From Tistrella mobilis (GTDB taxonomy: Bacteria; Pseudomonadota; Alphaproteobacteria; Tistrellales; Tistrellaceae): DNA of 64,000 bases. This document shows, in pieces, positions 46,208-57,670 of this stretch. How positions within the stretch are numbered: position 1 is the stretch's first letter; every line of letters starts with the position of its first letter. A program made the translations under genes and the position numbers. The stretch spans positions 1-64,000 of the forward strand of contig NZ_JBBIAB010000012.1 of NCBI RefSeq assembly GCF_039634785.1. Direction: 5' to 3'. The notes under the pieces were generated by a model. It worked only from the letters and a program-made list of their open reading frames with translations, made no database searches and was not told where the DNA came from.

Positions 46208-47017
46208 ATGCAGATCCGATCCCCGGCACCGCTGGCGGTGCGGCTGGAGACGATGGCCGGCGCCGGTCTGGTGCCGGTGGTGACGGCGCTCCACCTGGAG
46301 ATGACACGGCCCGTCCGCACCGGTGCCGATCCGGCAGAGCCCGGCCAGCCGGTTCTGGCCGGGGGGCCGGTTGCGCCGATGCTTGAACTTGAGATGCCGG
46401 CGAGCCTTGCCCTGCTCGACCTGCTGGTGCCGTCGATGGGCGGGGGGCCGGCCCTGAGCGTGCTGATTGCCCCGGCTGCCGGCGGGGTTGCGAGCCGGGT
46501 CACCGGCGCCCGTCCGGCGCGACTGACGCTCGACCTGGACGAGACCGGCCCGCCGCGGCTGGGGGTGCGGCTCCGCGGGCTCCCGGCTGAGCCCGAGACG
46601 GTTGCGGTATTCGGGCCGGCGGACACCTCGCCGCGGATCACCCTTGGGGATGTCGGGCTGTGGATCGACGGGGTGGCACTGGCGCCGCTTCGGCGCTGCC
46701 GGCTGACCCTGGCAGCCCGGCTTCACGGCCAGACGGCCCCGGATCGACCGGCGCCGGTCGCCTGGCTGGGCGGGGGCGTGACGCTGACGCTCCGCTTCGA
46801 GCCCGGGGTGACGGCGGCGACGCTCGCCGGCCGCCTCGCTCTGGCCGGGGCGGTATCGGTGATCCTGGATCTGGGGCGGGCCGGCGCCGGGCGGCGGCTG
46901 GTGCTGCCACCCGGGCTGATCAGCGCCAACGGCTTCGACGGCACGGCCGTCGCCCTGGAACTCACCGCGGCCGCCCCCCCCTGTCTGCATGGAATTCTGA
47001 GGAGAAACGAGACATGA
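46208..47017 (+). CDS. Tail protein, possible tail tube subunit
   Basis: A 269-residue beta-rich protein at the place where the tail tube gene normally lies. Segments include IRSPAPLAVRLETMAGAGLV, LHLEMTRPVRTGADPAEPG, SPRITLGDVGLWIDGVAL and LVLPPGLISANGFDGTAVAL. No family is recognised. A GGAGGGGGAG site precedes ATG 46208 and its stop overlaps the next small gene by 4 bp. It might instead be a minor tail or distal protein. Confidence 0.5.
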   Translation: MQIRSPAPLAVRLETMAGAGLVPVVTALHLEMTRPVRTGADPAEPGQPVLAGGPVAPMLELEMPASLALLDLLVPSMGGGPALSVLIAPAAGGVASRVTGARPARLTLDLDETGPPRLGVRLRGLPAEPETVAVFGPADTSPRITLGDVGLWIDGVALAPLRRCRLTLAARLHGQTAPDRPAPVAWLGGGVTLTLRFEPGVTAATLAGRLALAGAVSVILDLGRAGAGRRLVLPPGLISANGFDGTAVALELTAAAPPCLHGILRRNET

Positions 47018-47166
47018 CCGAGACGGTCGATACCACGCCGCGGCCTGCCGCGGCCGACGAACTTGCCGGCCGGGCCGGACGGCGTGACCGGCTGGAGCCG
47101 GGCCGGGCCTGGGCGGCCCGTGCCGCGGCAGAGGCGGCCGAACGCGCGCGCCGCCGCGATGGTTGA
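47014..47166 (+). CDS. 50-residue charged tail-region protein
   Basis: ATG 47014 overlaps the upstream stop (ATGA), with GAGGAG about ten bases before it. The product MTETVDTTPRPAAADELAGR onward is Arg/Ala/Glu-rich and helical, 50 residues in all. It lies where tail-assembly chaperones are coded, directly before DUF2460, with no tape measure gene after it. No family is recognised. Confidence 0.5.
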   Translation: MTETVDTTPRPAAADELAGRAGRRDRLEPGRAWAARAAAEAAERARRRDG

Positions 47167-47178
47167 TGGTCGGATGCG

Positions 47179-47814
47179 ATGATCGAGGATTTTCACGACA
47201 TCCGCTTCCCCGAGGACATCGCCTGGGGGTCTGCGGGCGGGCCGGTATTTTCCACCGATGTCGTGGTGCTGGCTTCGGGCCATGAGCGGCGCAATGCCGA
47301 CTGGGCCGAGGCGCGCGCCCGGTACGACATCGCCATGGGCGTGCGCGGGCTTGAACAGCTGGCCCGGCTGATCGCCTTTTTCCGCGCCCGCCGTGGCCGG
47401 GCCTGCGGTTTCCGCTTCAAGGACTGGACCGATTGCAGCAGCGATGCCGGCAATGGTCCGCCCGGGCCGCTGGACCAGCCGCTGGGCCAGGGGGACGGCA
47501 GCACCACCGGCTTTCAGCTGATCAAGCGCTACGAGACGCCGCCCTGGCATGTGGACCGGCGGATCGTGAAGCCCGTCGCGGGCAGCGTGCGGGTGGCGGC
47601 GGACGGGGCGGAACTGCCCCCGGCGGCCTTCGCCGTCGATGCCGCGACCGGCCTGGTCAGCCTTGCCGTGGCGCCTGCGGCAGGGGTGGTGCTGACGGCC
47701 GGCTTTGCTTTCGACGTGCCGGTCCGCTTCGACACCGACCACCTGCCGGCGACGCTGGAAGACTATGGCATCGGGGCCCTGCGTGCGGTGCCGCTGGTCG
47801 AGATCCGGCTTTGA
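47179..47814 (+). CDS. Distal tail protein, DUF2460 (GTA gp12-like)
   Basis: A 211-residue protein of the DUF2460 family, the distal tail ring of RcGTA-like particles. Hallmarks are FHDIRFPEDIAWGSAGGPVF at the start, VVLASGHERRNADWAEARAR, FFRARRGRACGFRFKDWTD, and the end PVRFDTDHLPATLEDYGIGA. The ribosome site before ATG 47179 is weak. It is followed by DUF2163 as in gene transfer agents. Confidence 0.9.
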   Translation: MIEDFHDIRFPEDIAWGSAGGPVFSTDVVVLASGHERRNADWAEARARYDIAMGVRGLEQLARLIAFFRARRGRACGFRFKDWTDCSSDAGNGPPGPLDQPLGQGDGSTTGFQLIKRYETPPWHVDRRIVKPVAGSVRVAADGAELPPAAFAVDAATGLVSLAVAPAAGVVLTAGFAFDVPVRFDTDHLPATLEDYGIGALRAVPLVEIRL

Positions 47815-47829
47815 GGGAGGGGAGACACC

Positions 47830-48663
47830 ATGCGCACGACCTCGGCGGCGCTTGCCGCTGCACTGGCCCGACCGCTCGGCAGTCTGGCCCGGCTCTGGCG
47901 GGTGGAACGCCATGACGGCGCGGTCATCGGCCTGACCGATCATGACCGCGATCTCGTGGTCGAGGGCACGCTCTACCGCGCCCGCGCCGGTATGGTGCCG
48001 GGGGCGGTGGATGCCCGCACCGGGCTTGGGGTCGACGGGCTCGATGTCGGCGGGCCGCTGGATGACGACGCGGTCTCGGCCGCGGATATCGCCTGCGGGC
48101 GGTTCGACGATGCCCGGGTGGACTTCGCCATTACGGACTGGACGGCGCCCGAAGCCGGGCGGCTGCTGCTGGCGGCTGGCCGCATCGGCGAAATTTCCAT
48201 CACCGGCAGCCGCTGGCGGGCAGAGCTGCGGGGGGTGTCGCAGCGCCTGCAGCAGGGCATCGGCATCGCCTATGGTCCGGATTGTACGGCCGATTTCGCC
48301 GACGCCCGCTGCGGCGTGACGGTGGCGGGCACGGGGTTCGAGGTCGAGGGGGTGATCGCCGCGGCAACCGCCACCGCGATCGCCGATCCCGCCCGGACCG
48401 AAACGGCCGGCTGGTTCGACGGCGGCCGCCTGACGATCCTGGACGGCGCACTCGCCGGCCTTGTGGCCGATGTCGCGATCAGCACGCCCGGCGGGATCGT
48501 CCTTGCCAGGCCGCTGCCGACGGCACCCCCGGCCGGCTGCGGCTACCGGCTGCGGGTGGGCTGCGACAAGCGGATGGCGACCTGTGCGACGCGCTTCGAC
48601 AATGCCGCCAGTTTCCGCGGCTTTCCCTTCACACCCGATCCGGGCGCGCTGGAGGCGGAGTGA
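47830..48663 (+). CDS. Tail hub protein, DUF2163 (GTA gp13-like)
   Basis: A 277-residue protein of the DUF2163 family. Seen are LARLWRVERHDGAVIGLTDH, DRDLVVEGTLYRA, DDAVSAADIACGRFDDARVD and the C-terminal cysteine-bearing YGPDCTADFADARCGV and CDKRMATCATRFDNAASFRG. In RcGTA the corresponding protein joins the distal ring to the baseplate and has Fe-S-like cysteines. The two cysteine groups are kept here. It has GGGAGGGGAG before ATG 47830. Confidence 0.9.
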   Translation: MRTTSAALAAALARPLGSLARLWRVERHDGAVIGLTDHDRDLVVEGTLYRARAGMVPGAVDARTGLGVDGLDVGGPLDDDAVSAADIACGRFDDARVDFAITDWTAPEAGRLLLAAGRIGEISITGSRWRAELRGVSQRLQQGIGIAYGPDCTADFADARCGVTVAGTGFEVEGVIAAATATAIADPARTETAGWFDGGRLTILDGALAGLVADVAISTPGGIVLARPLPTAPPAGCGYRLRVGCDKRMATCATRFDNAASFRGFPFTPDPGALEAE

Positions 48664-48665
48664 TC

Positions 48666-51600
48666 ATGGCCGGGTTCTTTCTCACCTCGCTGATCAGCGG
48701 GTTGCTGCCCTCGGGCGGGCTGGGGGATGCCTTGGGCAGCCTGGCGCGCCGGGCGGCGAGCGGCGGGTTCGAGCCGCGCGAGGGGCCGCGGCTGCAGGAT
48801 CTGGCGGTCCAGACCACCGGCCATGGCCGGGTCATTCCACGGGTCTATGGCAGCGTACGGCTGGCGGGCAACATCATCTGGGCGCGGCCGATCACCGAAC
48901 GTCGCCGCATCATCCCCGTCACCACATCCGTCGGCGGGGTGTTCGGCATCCTGGGCGCCGGCCGGCTGCTGTCGGCCGGGCGGGTGGAGTACGAGTACTT
49001 CGCAAGCTTTGCCGTGGGTTTCGCCCAGGGGCCGATCCTGGGCATCCGGCGGATCTGGGCCGACGAGACGCTGATCTGGTCGGCCGATCCCGCGGCGGGG
49101 CTGGCCGGCATTGCCGCCTCTGCCGCGCCCGGCCGGTATTTCCGGCTGTATCGAGGGACCGCCGATCAGGCGCCGGATCCGCTGATCCTGGCCCATGAAG
49201 GGGCGGCCGCGACACCGGCCTTCCGCGATCTTGCCTATCTCGTCTTCCAGAACCTGCCGCTTGCCCCCTATGGCAACCGGGTGCCGCTGATCGAGGCCGA
49301 AATCGTGCGCGGCAGCCCCGTGGTGGCGGGGGTGGATCCCGCCGCCTTTGCAAGCGTCACCCCGGTTGCTCGCGATGGCCTGCGGCGGCTGCCCTCGCTG
49401 ATCGCAGGCGCGCCGATCGACGCGCTGACGGGGCCTGCGGGCGGGATTGCCGGCGACAATGCCTATGCCTGGACGGATACCTGTACCTCGACGGATGGCG
49501 GCGCGGAGGATGGGGCGATCGCCCGTCATGTGACCGCGAGCGACATGGCGAACCGGGTCCGCCATGTTGCCCGCCAGCGCAGCTCCGGCGGTCGCTGGCT
49601 GGCGGAGGAACGCTGGAGCCACGCGATCCCGCTGACCTCGGCCCGGCGTGGCTGCGCCTGGGCGCCGGCCGACCGGCCGGTGCAGCTTTATGCGCGCGAC
49701 GGCGAGGCGGCGGCTGTGTTCGTGGAAATCGAGACCGGCCGCCATCGACTGGTGGCACTGCCCGGGATGGTGGCGGGCGACGTCCGCGGTGTCAGCGCCT
49801 GGGGCACGCGGATCTGGATTCTGGGCGGCCGACCGGGCGGCCTGCTGGCGCTTTGGGCGCTGGATGACAGCGGCAGCGACGTGGAGGCCACGATGATCCT
49901 GGACGGGTTGCCGGCGGCACGGACGCTGATGCGCGGCGACGACGCCGGCCTGCTGCTGCTGTCGGCTGCGCGGCTGCGTCATCTTGCCGGGCTGACCGCC
50001 ACGGCCGACCGGGACCAGACGCTCAACCCCTGGCCGGATCAGCGGCCGGTCGGCCTGCACCAGGCAGCGGACGGCATCGTCGTCGTGGTCTTCACCGACC
50101 GGGTGGCGCTGATCGATCGGGCGGGGCGGGTGGCGACGACACCGGTCGAGATCGAGCCCGGCCATGTGGTCGGCTTCGCCGCGGGGGGCGGGCGGCTGAT
50201 GGCGGTGCCCTGGGTGCCGGCGGGCGACAATGCCGCCTGGATCGACCGCTGGCTGGCGCTGACCCGGCCGGCGGAGACGGCGGATCTGGGGGCGGTGATC
50301 GCCGATCTGGCCCAGGCTGCCGGTGTGGATCCGGACGAACTGGACCTGACCGGCGTCAGCGGCATGGCACTGCGCGGATATGTCGTCGCCCGCCAGGGCA
50401 GCGCGCGCGAGGCGCTGGAGCCCTTGCTCGCCAGCTGGTTCGTGGATGCGGTGGAGCGCGACGGCCGACTGGCCTTCGTGCCCCGCGGCGGGCCGGTCGC
50501 CGCCGTGATCGACCCGGGACGGCTGGGGGCACATGGTGCCGGCGACGAGCCGCCGCCGCTGGTGGAGCGCACCCGCATCCAGCAGGCCGAGATGCCGCGC
50601 GAGATCGGTGTCGCCTTCATCGACGGTGCCGCCGATGGTCGGCCGGGTCTGGCCCGGGCCCGGCGCAGCCTTGCCGGGGCCGAGGATCGCCAGGCGGTGG
50701 AACTGCCGCTGGTGCTGACGGCGGACGAGGCGGCGCGCATCGCCCGCACGCTCGCCGACGAGACGCTGGTGGGGCGCGACCGCTGGCGCTTCCGGCTGGG
50801 CTTCGGCGATCTGCTGCTGGAGCCGGGCGACGTGATCGCGCTTGCACCCGATCCGCGCCTGCCGATGATGCCGGCCCGGCTTCGGATCGAACGCATGGCC
50901 TTCGGCACGCCCGGGCTGATCGAGGTGGAGGCCGTGGCCGACCATGACGGTCTGCATGCCACCGCCCGCCCTGGTGCCGATGACATCCCGCCGGTGACCA
51001 CGGCCCCGGCACGCGCCGAAGGCCTGGCCGAGGTGACGGTGCTGGACCTGCCGCCGGTGGTGGAACCCGCCCCCGATCCCGGGCTGGTGGTGATGGTCAC
51101 CGGCGGTGGTGGCGGCCTCAGGGCGGCGCGGGTGGAGGTGGCCGACAGGGCCGACGGCCCCTGGCGAGAGGTGGCGGTGCTGGCGCCTGCCGCGAGCGGC
51201 ACGGCAACCACCCTTCTGGCGACGGGCCCGGCGACGCTCCGCGACGACCTGGCCAGTGTCACGGTCGATTTCGGCGACGATCTGCGGGTCGATGCCGGGA
51301 TCACCGAGGCCGATGCCGAAAGCGGCCGCAGCCTTGCCCTGGTCGGGGCCGAGATCCTGAGCTTCGGGGCGATCGAGCGGTTGTCGGCCGGTCTCTGGCG
51401 GCTGTCGCGGCTGCGGCGCGGGCTGCGCGGCACCGAGGCGGCGATCGGCGCCCATGCGATCGGCGAAACCGTTCATCTTCTGGATCCCGAGCGGCTGGCG
51501 GTGATGGGCTGGCGGCCGGCCGATATCGGCGCCGTGCTGCATTTCCGGGCGGTGACGCCTGCGGGTGCGATCGGCCCCACCCGCATCCACAGCCTGACCG

Positions 51601-51953
51601 GCGCCGGGTTGCGGCCGTTCCGGCCGGTCGATCTTCAGGCGAAGCGGCAGACCGACGGCTCGGTGCTGATCCGCTGGCTGCGCGCCGACCGCCTGGCCGG
51701 CTGGACCGACGGCGCCGACGAGCCGATGAGCGAGACGGCCGAGCGCTACCAGCTGGACATCCTGGCGAGCCCGATCGAGACGGCAGCCATCCGCCGCACG
51801 GTGATCGTCGAGGGCGCCGGCAGCTGGAGCTATTCCGCCGCCCAACAATACGCCGACTTCTTCACCTCACCCGCCACTCTTGGCCTGAAGGTCGCACAGA
51901 TCGGTGCGGCGACCGGGCCCGGCCCGGCGCGCTATGCGACCGTGGTGCCCTGA
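48666..51953 (+). CDS. Tail baseplate/host-contact protein (phage-tail_3, GTA gp15-like but shorter)
   Basis: A 1095-residue structural protein. It starts MAGFFLTSLISGLLPSGG and has RVIPRVYGSVRLAGNIIWAR and GFAQGPILGIRRIWADETLI, the usual beginning of phage tail hub proteins. A region around residues 520-720 resembles the phage-tail_3 domain (LDLTGVSGMALRGYVVARQG, SARRALEP-like SAREALEPLLASWFVDAVER). A fibronectin-like end follows. I see no TIM-barrel hydrolase part as in RcGTA gp15 and no separate peptidase gene before it. ATG 48666 lies two bases past the DUF2163 stop; a longer in-frame start would overlap that gene. Confidence 0.82.
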   Translation: MAGFFLTSLISGLLPSGGLGDALGSLARRAASGGFEPREGPRLQDLAVQTTGHGRVIPRVYGSVRLAGNIIWARPITERRRIIPVTTSVGGVFGILGAGRLLSAGRVEYEYFASFAVGFAQGPILGIRRIWADETLIWSADPAAGLAGIAASAAPGRYFRLYRGTADQAPDPLILAHEGAAATPAFRDLAYLVFQNLPLAPYGNRVPLIEAEIVRGSPVVAGVDPAAFASVTPVARDGLRRLPSLIAGAPIDALTGPAGGIAGDNAYAWTDTCTSTDGGAEDGAIARHVTASDMANRVRHVARQRSSGGRWLAEERWSHAIPLTSARRGCAWAPADRPVQLYARDGEAAAVFVEIETGRHRLVALPGMVAGDVRGVSAWGTRIWILGGRPGGLLALWALDDSGSDVEATMILDGLPAARTLMRGDDAGLLLLSAARLRHLAGLTATADRDQTLNPWPDQRPVGLHQAADGIVVVVFTDRVALIDRAGRVATTPVEIEPGHVVGFAAGGGRLMAVPWVPAGDNAAWIDRWLALTRPAETADLGAVIADLAQAAGVDPDELDLTGVSGMALRGYVVARQGSAREALEPLLASWFVDAVERDGRLAFVPRGGPVAAVIDPGRLGAHGAGDEPPPLVERTRIQQAEMPREIGVAFIDGAADGRPGLARARRSLAGAEDRQAVELPLVLTADEAARIARTLADETLVGRDRWRFRLGFGDLLLEPGDVIALAPDPRLPMMPARLRIERMAFGTPGLIEVEAVADHDGLHATARPGADDIPPVTTAPARAEGLAEVTVLDLPPVVEPAPDPGLVVMVTGGGGGLRAARVEVADRADGPWREVAVLAPAASGTATTLLATGPATLRDDLASVTVDFGDDLRVDAGITEADAESGRSLALVGAEILSFGAIERLSAGLWRLSRLRRGLRGTEAAIGAHAIGETVHLLDPERLAVMGWRPADIGAVLHFRAVTPAGAIGPTRIHSLTGAGLRPFRPVDLQAKRQTDGSVLIRWLRADRLAGWTDGADEPMSETAERYQLDILASPIETAAIRRTVIVEGAGSWSYSAAQQYADFFTSPATLGLKVAQIGAATGPGPARYATVVP

Positions 51954-51996
51954 GGGCGCGTTCCGTCTTTTCCGTCAGATCCTGAAAGGTCCGGCC

Positions 51997-53451
51997 ATGG
52001 CCGATGCCACGCCGCGCCTGGGGCTGCCGCTGCTTGCGGCCGCCCAGGCGCAGAAACACGTCACCCATAACGAAGCCCTGACCGTGCTGGATGTTCTGGC
52101 GCAGATCGCGGTCAAGAGCCGCAGCCAGACCCTGCCGCCCGCCAACCCGGCCGAGGGCGATGCCTATCTGATACCGTTCGGGGCCTCGGGCGCCTGGGCC
52201 TGGCGCGACGGGCAGCTTGCGCTCTGGACCGCGGGCGGCTGGCGCTTCATCACCGCCCGCGACGGCTGGGTGGTGCTGGTCGAAGCCGAACAGGCCTTCG
52301 TGGTCCGCCGGGCCGGTGCCTGGACGGCGACCACCATGCTGGCCCACAGCCATGCCACCACCGAAGTCACCGGGCTGGATGCAGCACTTGCGACCCGGGT
52401 TTCGAAAGCCGGCGACGTCATCACCGGCCGGCTGGATGTCGGCCAGAAGCTGGTGGTGGGCGACAGCAGCGCGGTCGATGCCGAAGGGCTGGTGGTGCGC
52501 CATCCGACCGCGGCCACGGTTTCGGCCCATGTGAATGCCGGCGGCGAAGCGGCGCTGGCGCTGCGCGAGGCCGGCAGCCGCAAGGGGGGCCTGGCCTGGC
52601 AGGGGGGCAATATGCGGTTGCGGACCGACATTGCCGCACCGCTGGTGCTGGCGACCCAGGGGGTGGACCGGCTGACCGTGCCGGCCGATCGGGCGGCACT
52701 CGGCATCGGCACCGCGGCGCCGGCACAGGGGCTGCATCTGGCCGGTTCGGCCGTGGGGTTGCGCCTGCAGGCGACGGGCGGGGCCGCGCGCAGCTGGGAT
52801 CTGATCCAGACCGCCGACGGGCATCTGGAGGTGATGGATGCAGGCGTCGGCACCGCCATGATCAGGCTGCGCAGCGTGACCGCGGCCGAAGGGGCGGAGG
52901 CCGTGATGATCGGCGGCCATGCCGGGGTCAGCGCCCGGTTCTACAATGTCGCCGGATCGGGCGGTGGCCCCGCCTGTGCGCTGGCGCTGGGTGTCAACGG
53001 CACGACCGGGCGCTCGCTGAACGCCGCCGGCACGATCAACGCGGCCGGGGCGGATTTCGCCGAATATGTTCCCCTGGCGCCGGACTGCCGGGCGGTGACG
53101 CCCGGCGCGGTGGTCGGCATCGATCAGGACGGGCGGGTCACCGACCGATTCGAGGCCGCTATCGCCTTTGCCGTGGTCTCCACCGCACCGGCGCTGGTCG
53201 GCGGCGATACGGGGGGCGACGAACCGGCGGCCCGGATCGCCTTTGCCGGCCGGGTGCCGCTGCGGCTGGCCGGACCGGTGGTGCCCGGGCGGGTGGCGGT
53301 TGCGGCGGCCGCCATGACCGGGGGCATTCTGGCCCGCTGCCTGGGCCCTGACGAGCGGCTGAGCGATGCCTGCGACCCGCATATCCTGGGCCGTATCTGG
53401 CGCAGGCTGGGGGCCGATACGGTCGAGATCGCGGTGCGGGCGGGGGCCTGA
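51997..53451 (+). CDS. Tail fibre-like protein with DUF2793 start
   Basis: A 484-residue protein beginning with a DUF2793 domain (LGLPLLAAAQAQKHVTHNEA, then AYLIPFGASGAWAWRDGQLA and GWRFITARDGWVVLVE). A linker LAHSHATTEVTGLDAALATR resembles phage fibre collar repeats. The middle has fibre-like beta repeats (LRTDIAAPLVLATQGVDRLT) and the end (ADFAEYVPLAPDCRAVTPGA) resembles chaperone-like peptidase_G2 fibre tips. It probably contacts the cell surface. It ends the phage-like block. Confidence 0.8.
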   Translation: MADATPRLGLPLLAAAQAQKHVTHNEALTVLDVLAQIAVKSRSQTLPPANPAEGDAYLIPFGASGAWAWRDGQLALWTAGGWRFITARDGWVVLVEAEQAFVVRRAGAWTATTMLAHSHATTEVTGLDAALATRVSKAGDVITGRLDVGQKLVVGDSSAVDAEGLVVRHPTAATVSAHVNAGGEAALALREAGSRKGGLAWQGGNMRLRTDIAAPLVLATQGVDRLTVPADRAALGIGTAAPAQGLHLAGSAVGLRLQATGGAARSWDLIQTADGHLEVMDAGVGTAMIRLRSVTAAEGAEAVMIGGHAGVSARFYNVAGSGGGPACALALGVNGTTGRSLNAAGTINAAGADFAEYVPLAPDCRAVTPGAVVGIDQDGRVTDRFEAAIAFAVVSTAPALVGGDTGGDEPAARIAFAGRVPLRLAGPVVPGRVAVAAAAMTGGILARCLGPDERLSDACDPHILGRIWRRLGADTVEIAVRAGA

Positions 53452-53465
53452 CAGGCACGAGACCC

Positions 53466-53482
53466 GGCCGCGAAAAGCGGCC
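53466..53482. terminator. Short hairpin after the fibre gene
   Basis: GGCCGC (53466-53471) and GCGGCC (53477-53482) flank a GAAAA loop just after the fibre stop. It sits in front of a stronger hairpin and may help end plus-strand transcription. Confidence 0.45.
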
Positions 53483-53490
53483 CGGAATGA

Positions 53491-53528
53491 ACAAGGCCCC
53501 CGGCATCCGAAGATGCAGGGGGCCTTGT
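53491..53528. terminator. Strong 11-bp hairpin, likely bidirectional terminator
   Basis: ACAAGGCCCCC (53491-53501) pairs perfectly with GGGGGCCTTGT (53518-53528), with GCAT/ATGC able to extend the stem inside. It lies between the end of the phage-like block and the 3' end of the tRNA-Val gene on the other strand, so it is placed to end both transcripts. Confidence 0.75.
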
Positions 53529-53533
53529 CGAAT

Positions 53534-53608
53534 TGGTGGGCGCGACAGGGATTGAACCTGTGACCCCACCCGTGTGAAGGGTGTGCTCTACCGCTGAGCT
53601 ACGCGCCC
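53534..53608 (-). tRNA. tRNA-Val(CAC)
   Basis: The minus strand reads GGGCGCG-TAGCTCAGCGGTAGAGC, an anticodon arm CACCC-TTCACAC-GGGTG with anticodon CAC (reads GUG, valine), a T arm with GGTTCAATCC, and CGCGCCC-ACCA with the CCA encoded. All four stems pair. The 3' end faces the phage-like block, the usual orientation for an element inserted at a tRNA, but I found no second copy of the tRNA end at 40260-40411. Confidence 0.95.
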
Positions 53609-53873
53609 GCAGGATCGGGTCGGTGCCGGCTTTCGCCGTCCCGGCCGCCTGAGGTGGGCGCTTTATATGGCCCTGCATCATGGCTGTCAAGCGGGTGATC
53701 GCAGGCAGATTGCAGTTTCGTGATGGGCCATCCGCCGACCGCCGCAGGCGGTGCGTCTGCAACATTCCGTAACGCGAAGTGATTGGCAGCGGATGGGTGG
53801 CTCTGCTACCCCCTGAGATCGGAACCGCGGTCTGCCGGCCGCGGGATGACCTGACAAGCACGGAGTTGGCCTG

Positions 53874-55700
<1,827 letters not shown>

Positions 55701-56772
55701 TGGCGGGCAGCACCCGACATCACCGGCCAGCCGAGATCGAAGACGGTCCCGCCCATGGCTGACGGACGGCAGGTCACCTCGCCGCCATGGGCACGGGCGA
55801 TCGCCTGAACCACGGCCAGCCCCAGGCCGCTGCTGCGGCCCTGGGGATCGCCGCGGCGGAACGCCTTGAAGATCTCGCCCGCCATCCCCTCGGGCACGCC
55901 GGGGCCGCTATCCTCCACCATCAGGTGACAGACCCCGTCCGTGCAGACGGTCGTGATGCGCAGCGGCCCCGGCGTCGCGTGGTGTCGCGCATTTTCCAGC
56001 AAGGCCAGCAGCGCCTGCCGGATGCGGACGGGGTCGCAGTCGACCGGCGCCGTCACCCCCGGCGCACAGGAGAGGTCGAAGCCGGCCTCCGCCAGCCGGG
56101 GTTCCACCACCTGCACCACCGCGGCGATTTCAGCTGACAGATCCGCCGCCCTGAGCTGCAGGTCCAGCCGGTCGTTTTCGGCAAGGCCGACCAGCCGCAG
56201 ATCGTCGATCAGACGTCCAAGCCCCTCGACCTGGGTCAGCAAAGACCGGTGCAGCTCGGGCGTGGGCTCGAAAATCCCCTCGGTCAGGCCCTGAAGGCGG
56301 CCACGCAGCACCGTCACCGGTGTCCGCAATTCGTGGGCAATGGCCGCGTTCCAGAACCGGCGCTCGTGTTCCACCCGCTCCAGCCGGTCGGCCATGGCAT
56401 TGAAATCATGGACCAGCTGCGTGGCCTCGTCGGGCAGCGGATCATCGGCCGTGGCCCGCGCCGACAGATCCCCCTCGGCCAGCCGATGCAGACCACCGGC
56501 CACGGCGTTGATCGGCATCAGGATGCGCCGCGCCAGCCTGAGCGCCCAGAGGATACCGAGGCCGAGGGCCGTCAACGCCGTCAGCACCATCCACCCCCAT
56601 TCCGCCGTCGTCGGGACCAGGCCGCTGTCGTCGGGGCCGGGGATGCTTGTGGGGAAGAGGGCGAACCAGAGTATGTAGAAGACGTAGGTGCCGAGCAGCG
56701 CCAGCGCGCTGATGATCAGGGAGAGAGAGACCATCGACCGGATGATGCGGCGGCTGAGACCACCATTGCCGG

Positions 56773-57525
56773 TCATGACGGATCTCCCAGCCGATAGCCG
56801 ACCCCGCGCACGCTGGCCGGCACGGCCTCCAGACCGGCTGCTTCCAGCTTCTTGCGAAGCTTGCTGACATGGCTGTCCACCGTGCGTTCCAGGGTCTCTC
56901 CCTCGGGCAGGCAGGCGACCAGCAATTCCCCGCGACTGAAGACCCGCCGTGGCGCATACATCAGATGGGTCAGCAGCCTGAATTCGGTCAGGGTCAGCGT
57001 CAGGGGCTGGTCGCCATCCGGGCTGCACAGCCGGATTTCGTGGCTTTCCATATCCGCATGCAGCCGGCCGACGCGGATGACCTCCCGTCCATGGTCGCGG
57101 CCGGCCGGTCGGGAGCGGCGAAGCACCGCATTCACCCGCGCCACCACTTCCGCCGGATTGAACGGCTTCACGATGTAGTCGTCGGCACCGATCCGCAGGC
57201 CGGTCAACTTGTCCATGTCCTGATCCATGGCGGTCAGCATGATGACCGGTGTCTCGCCGCGATGGCGGATTTCGGACAGCACCTGCCAGCCGTCCAGGCG
57301 CGGCATCCCCACATCCAGCAGAACCAGATCGGGCTTGAGCGACAGATGCAGGTCGAGCGCCTGGCGCCCGTCCGCGGCACGGATGCTGCGCAGGCCGTTG
57401 CGGTCGAGATAGGCGGACAGGATCTCGGCGATCTCGGGTTCGTCCTCGGCAACGAGGACAAGCGCCCGGGGGGCGGAAGGCTGGGACGTGGCAACCCGCG
57501 AGGCGGGGATCGGCGGGTGGGGCAT
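56773..57525 (-). CDS. baeR: OmpR-family response regulator, BaeR-like
   Basis: A 250-residue regulator. Receiver domain: acidic pair in VAEDEPEIAE, phospho-acceptor Asp71 in LVLLDVGMPRLDGW, Thr in IMLTAMDQD, Lys in YIVKPFNP. The winged-helix domain has LTLTEFRLLTHLMYAP and ends VRGVGYRLGDPS. About 20 Pro/Ser-rich residues precede the receiver, so a later start is possible. It is divergent from the adaptor-pump operon (146-bp gap) and is thus the likely regulator of it. Confidence 0.87.
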   Translation of the reverse strand: MPHPPIPASRVATSQPSAPRALVLVAEDEPEIAEILSAYLDRNGLRSIRAADGRQALDLHLSLKPDLVLLDVGMPRLDGWQVLSEIRHRGETPVIMLTAMDQDMDKLTGLRIGADDYIVKPFNPAEVVARVNAVLRRSRPAGRDHGREVIRVGRLHADMESHEIRLCSPDGDQPLTLTLTEFRLLTHLMYAPRRVFSRGELLVACLPEGETLERTVDSHVSKLRKKLEAAGLEAVPASVRGVGYRLGDPS

Positions 57526-57670
57526 GGCTGGTCTGCATGTTTGCGGGCGGCCTCCACTCTATCTCCACACTCCGTCGACGGAAACGCCATTCCCCCGGCA
57601 TAGGGTTCGCCCCGCTCGTCCCGCCTTGGGCGGAAAGGACGAGGAGACGTCATCCCTGAAAGGCCGATGC

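Noticed and set aside
48282-51953. 1223-codon version of the tail hub gene starting inside DUF2163
   Set aside because: The extra 128 codons overlap a well-supported gene in another frame; ATG 48666 follows its stop by two bases with GGAG upstream.
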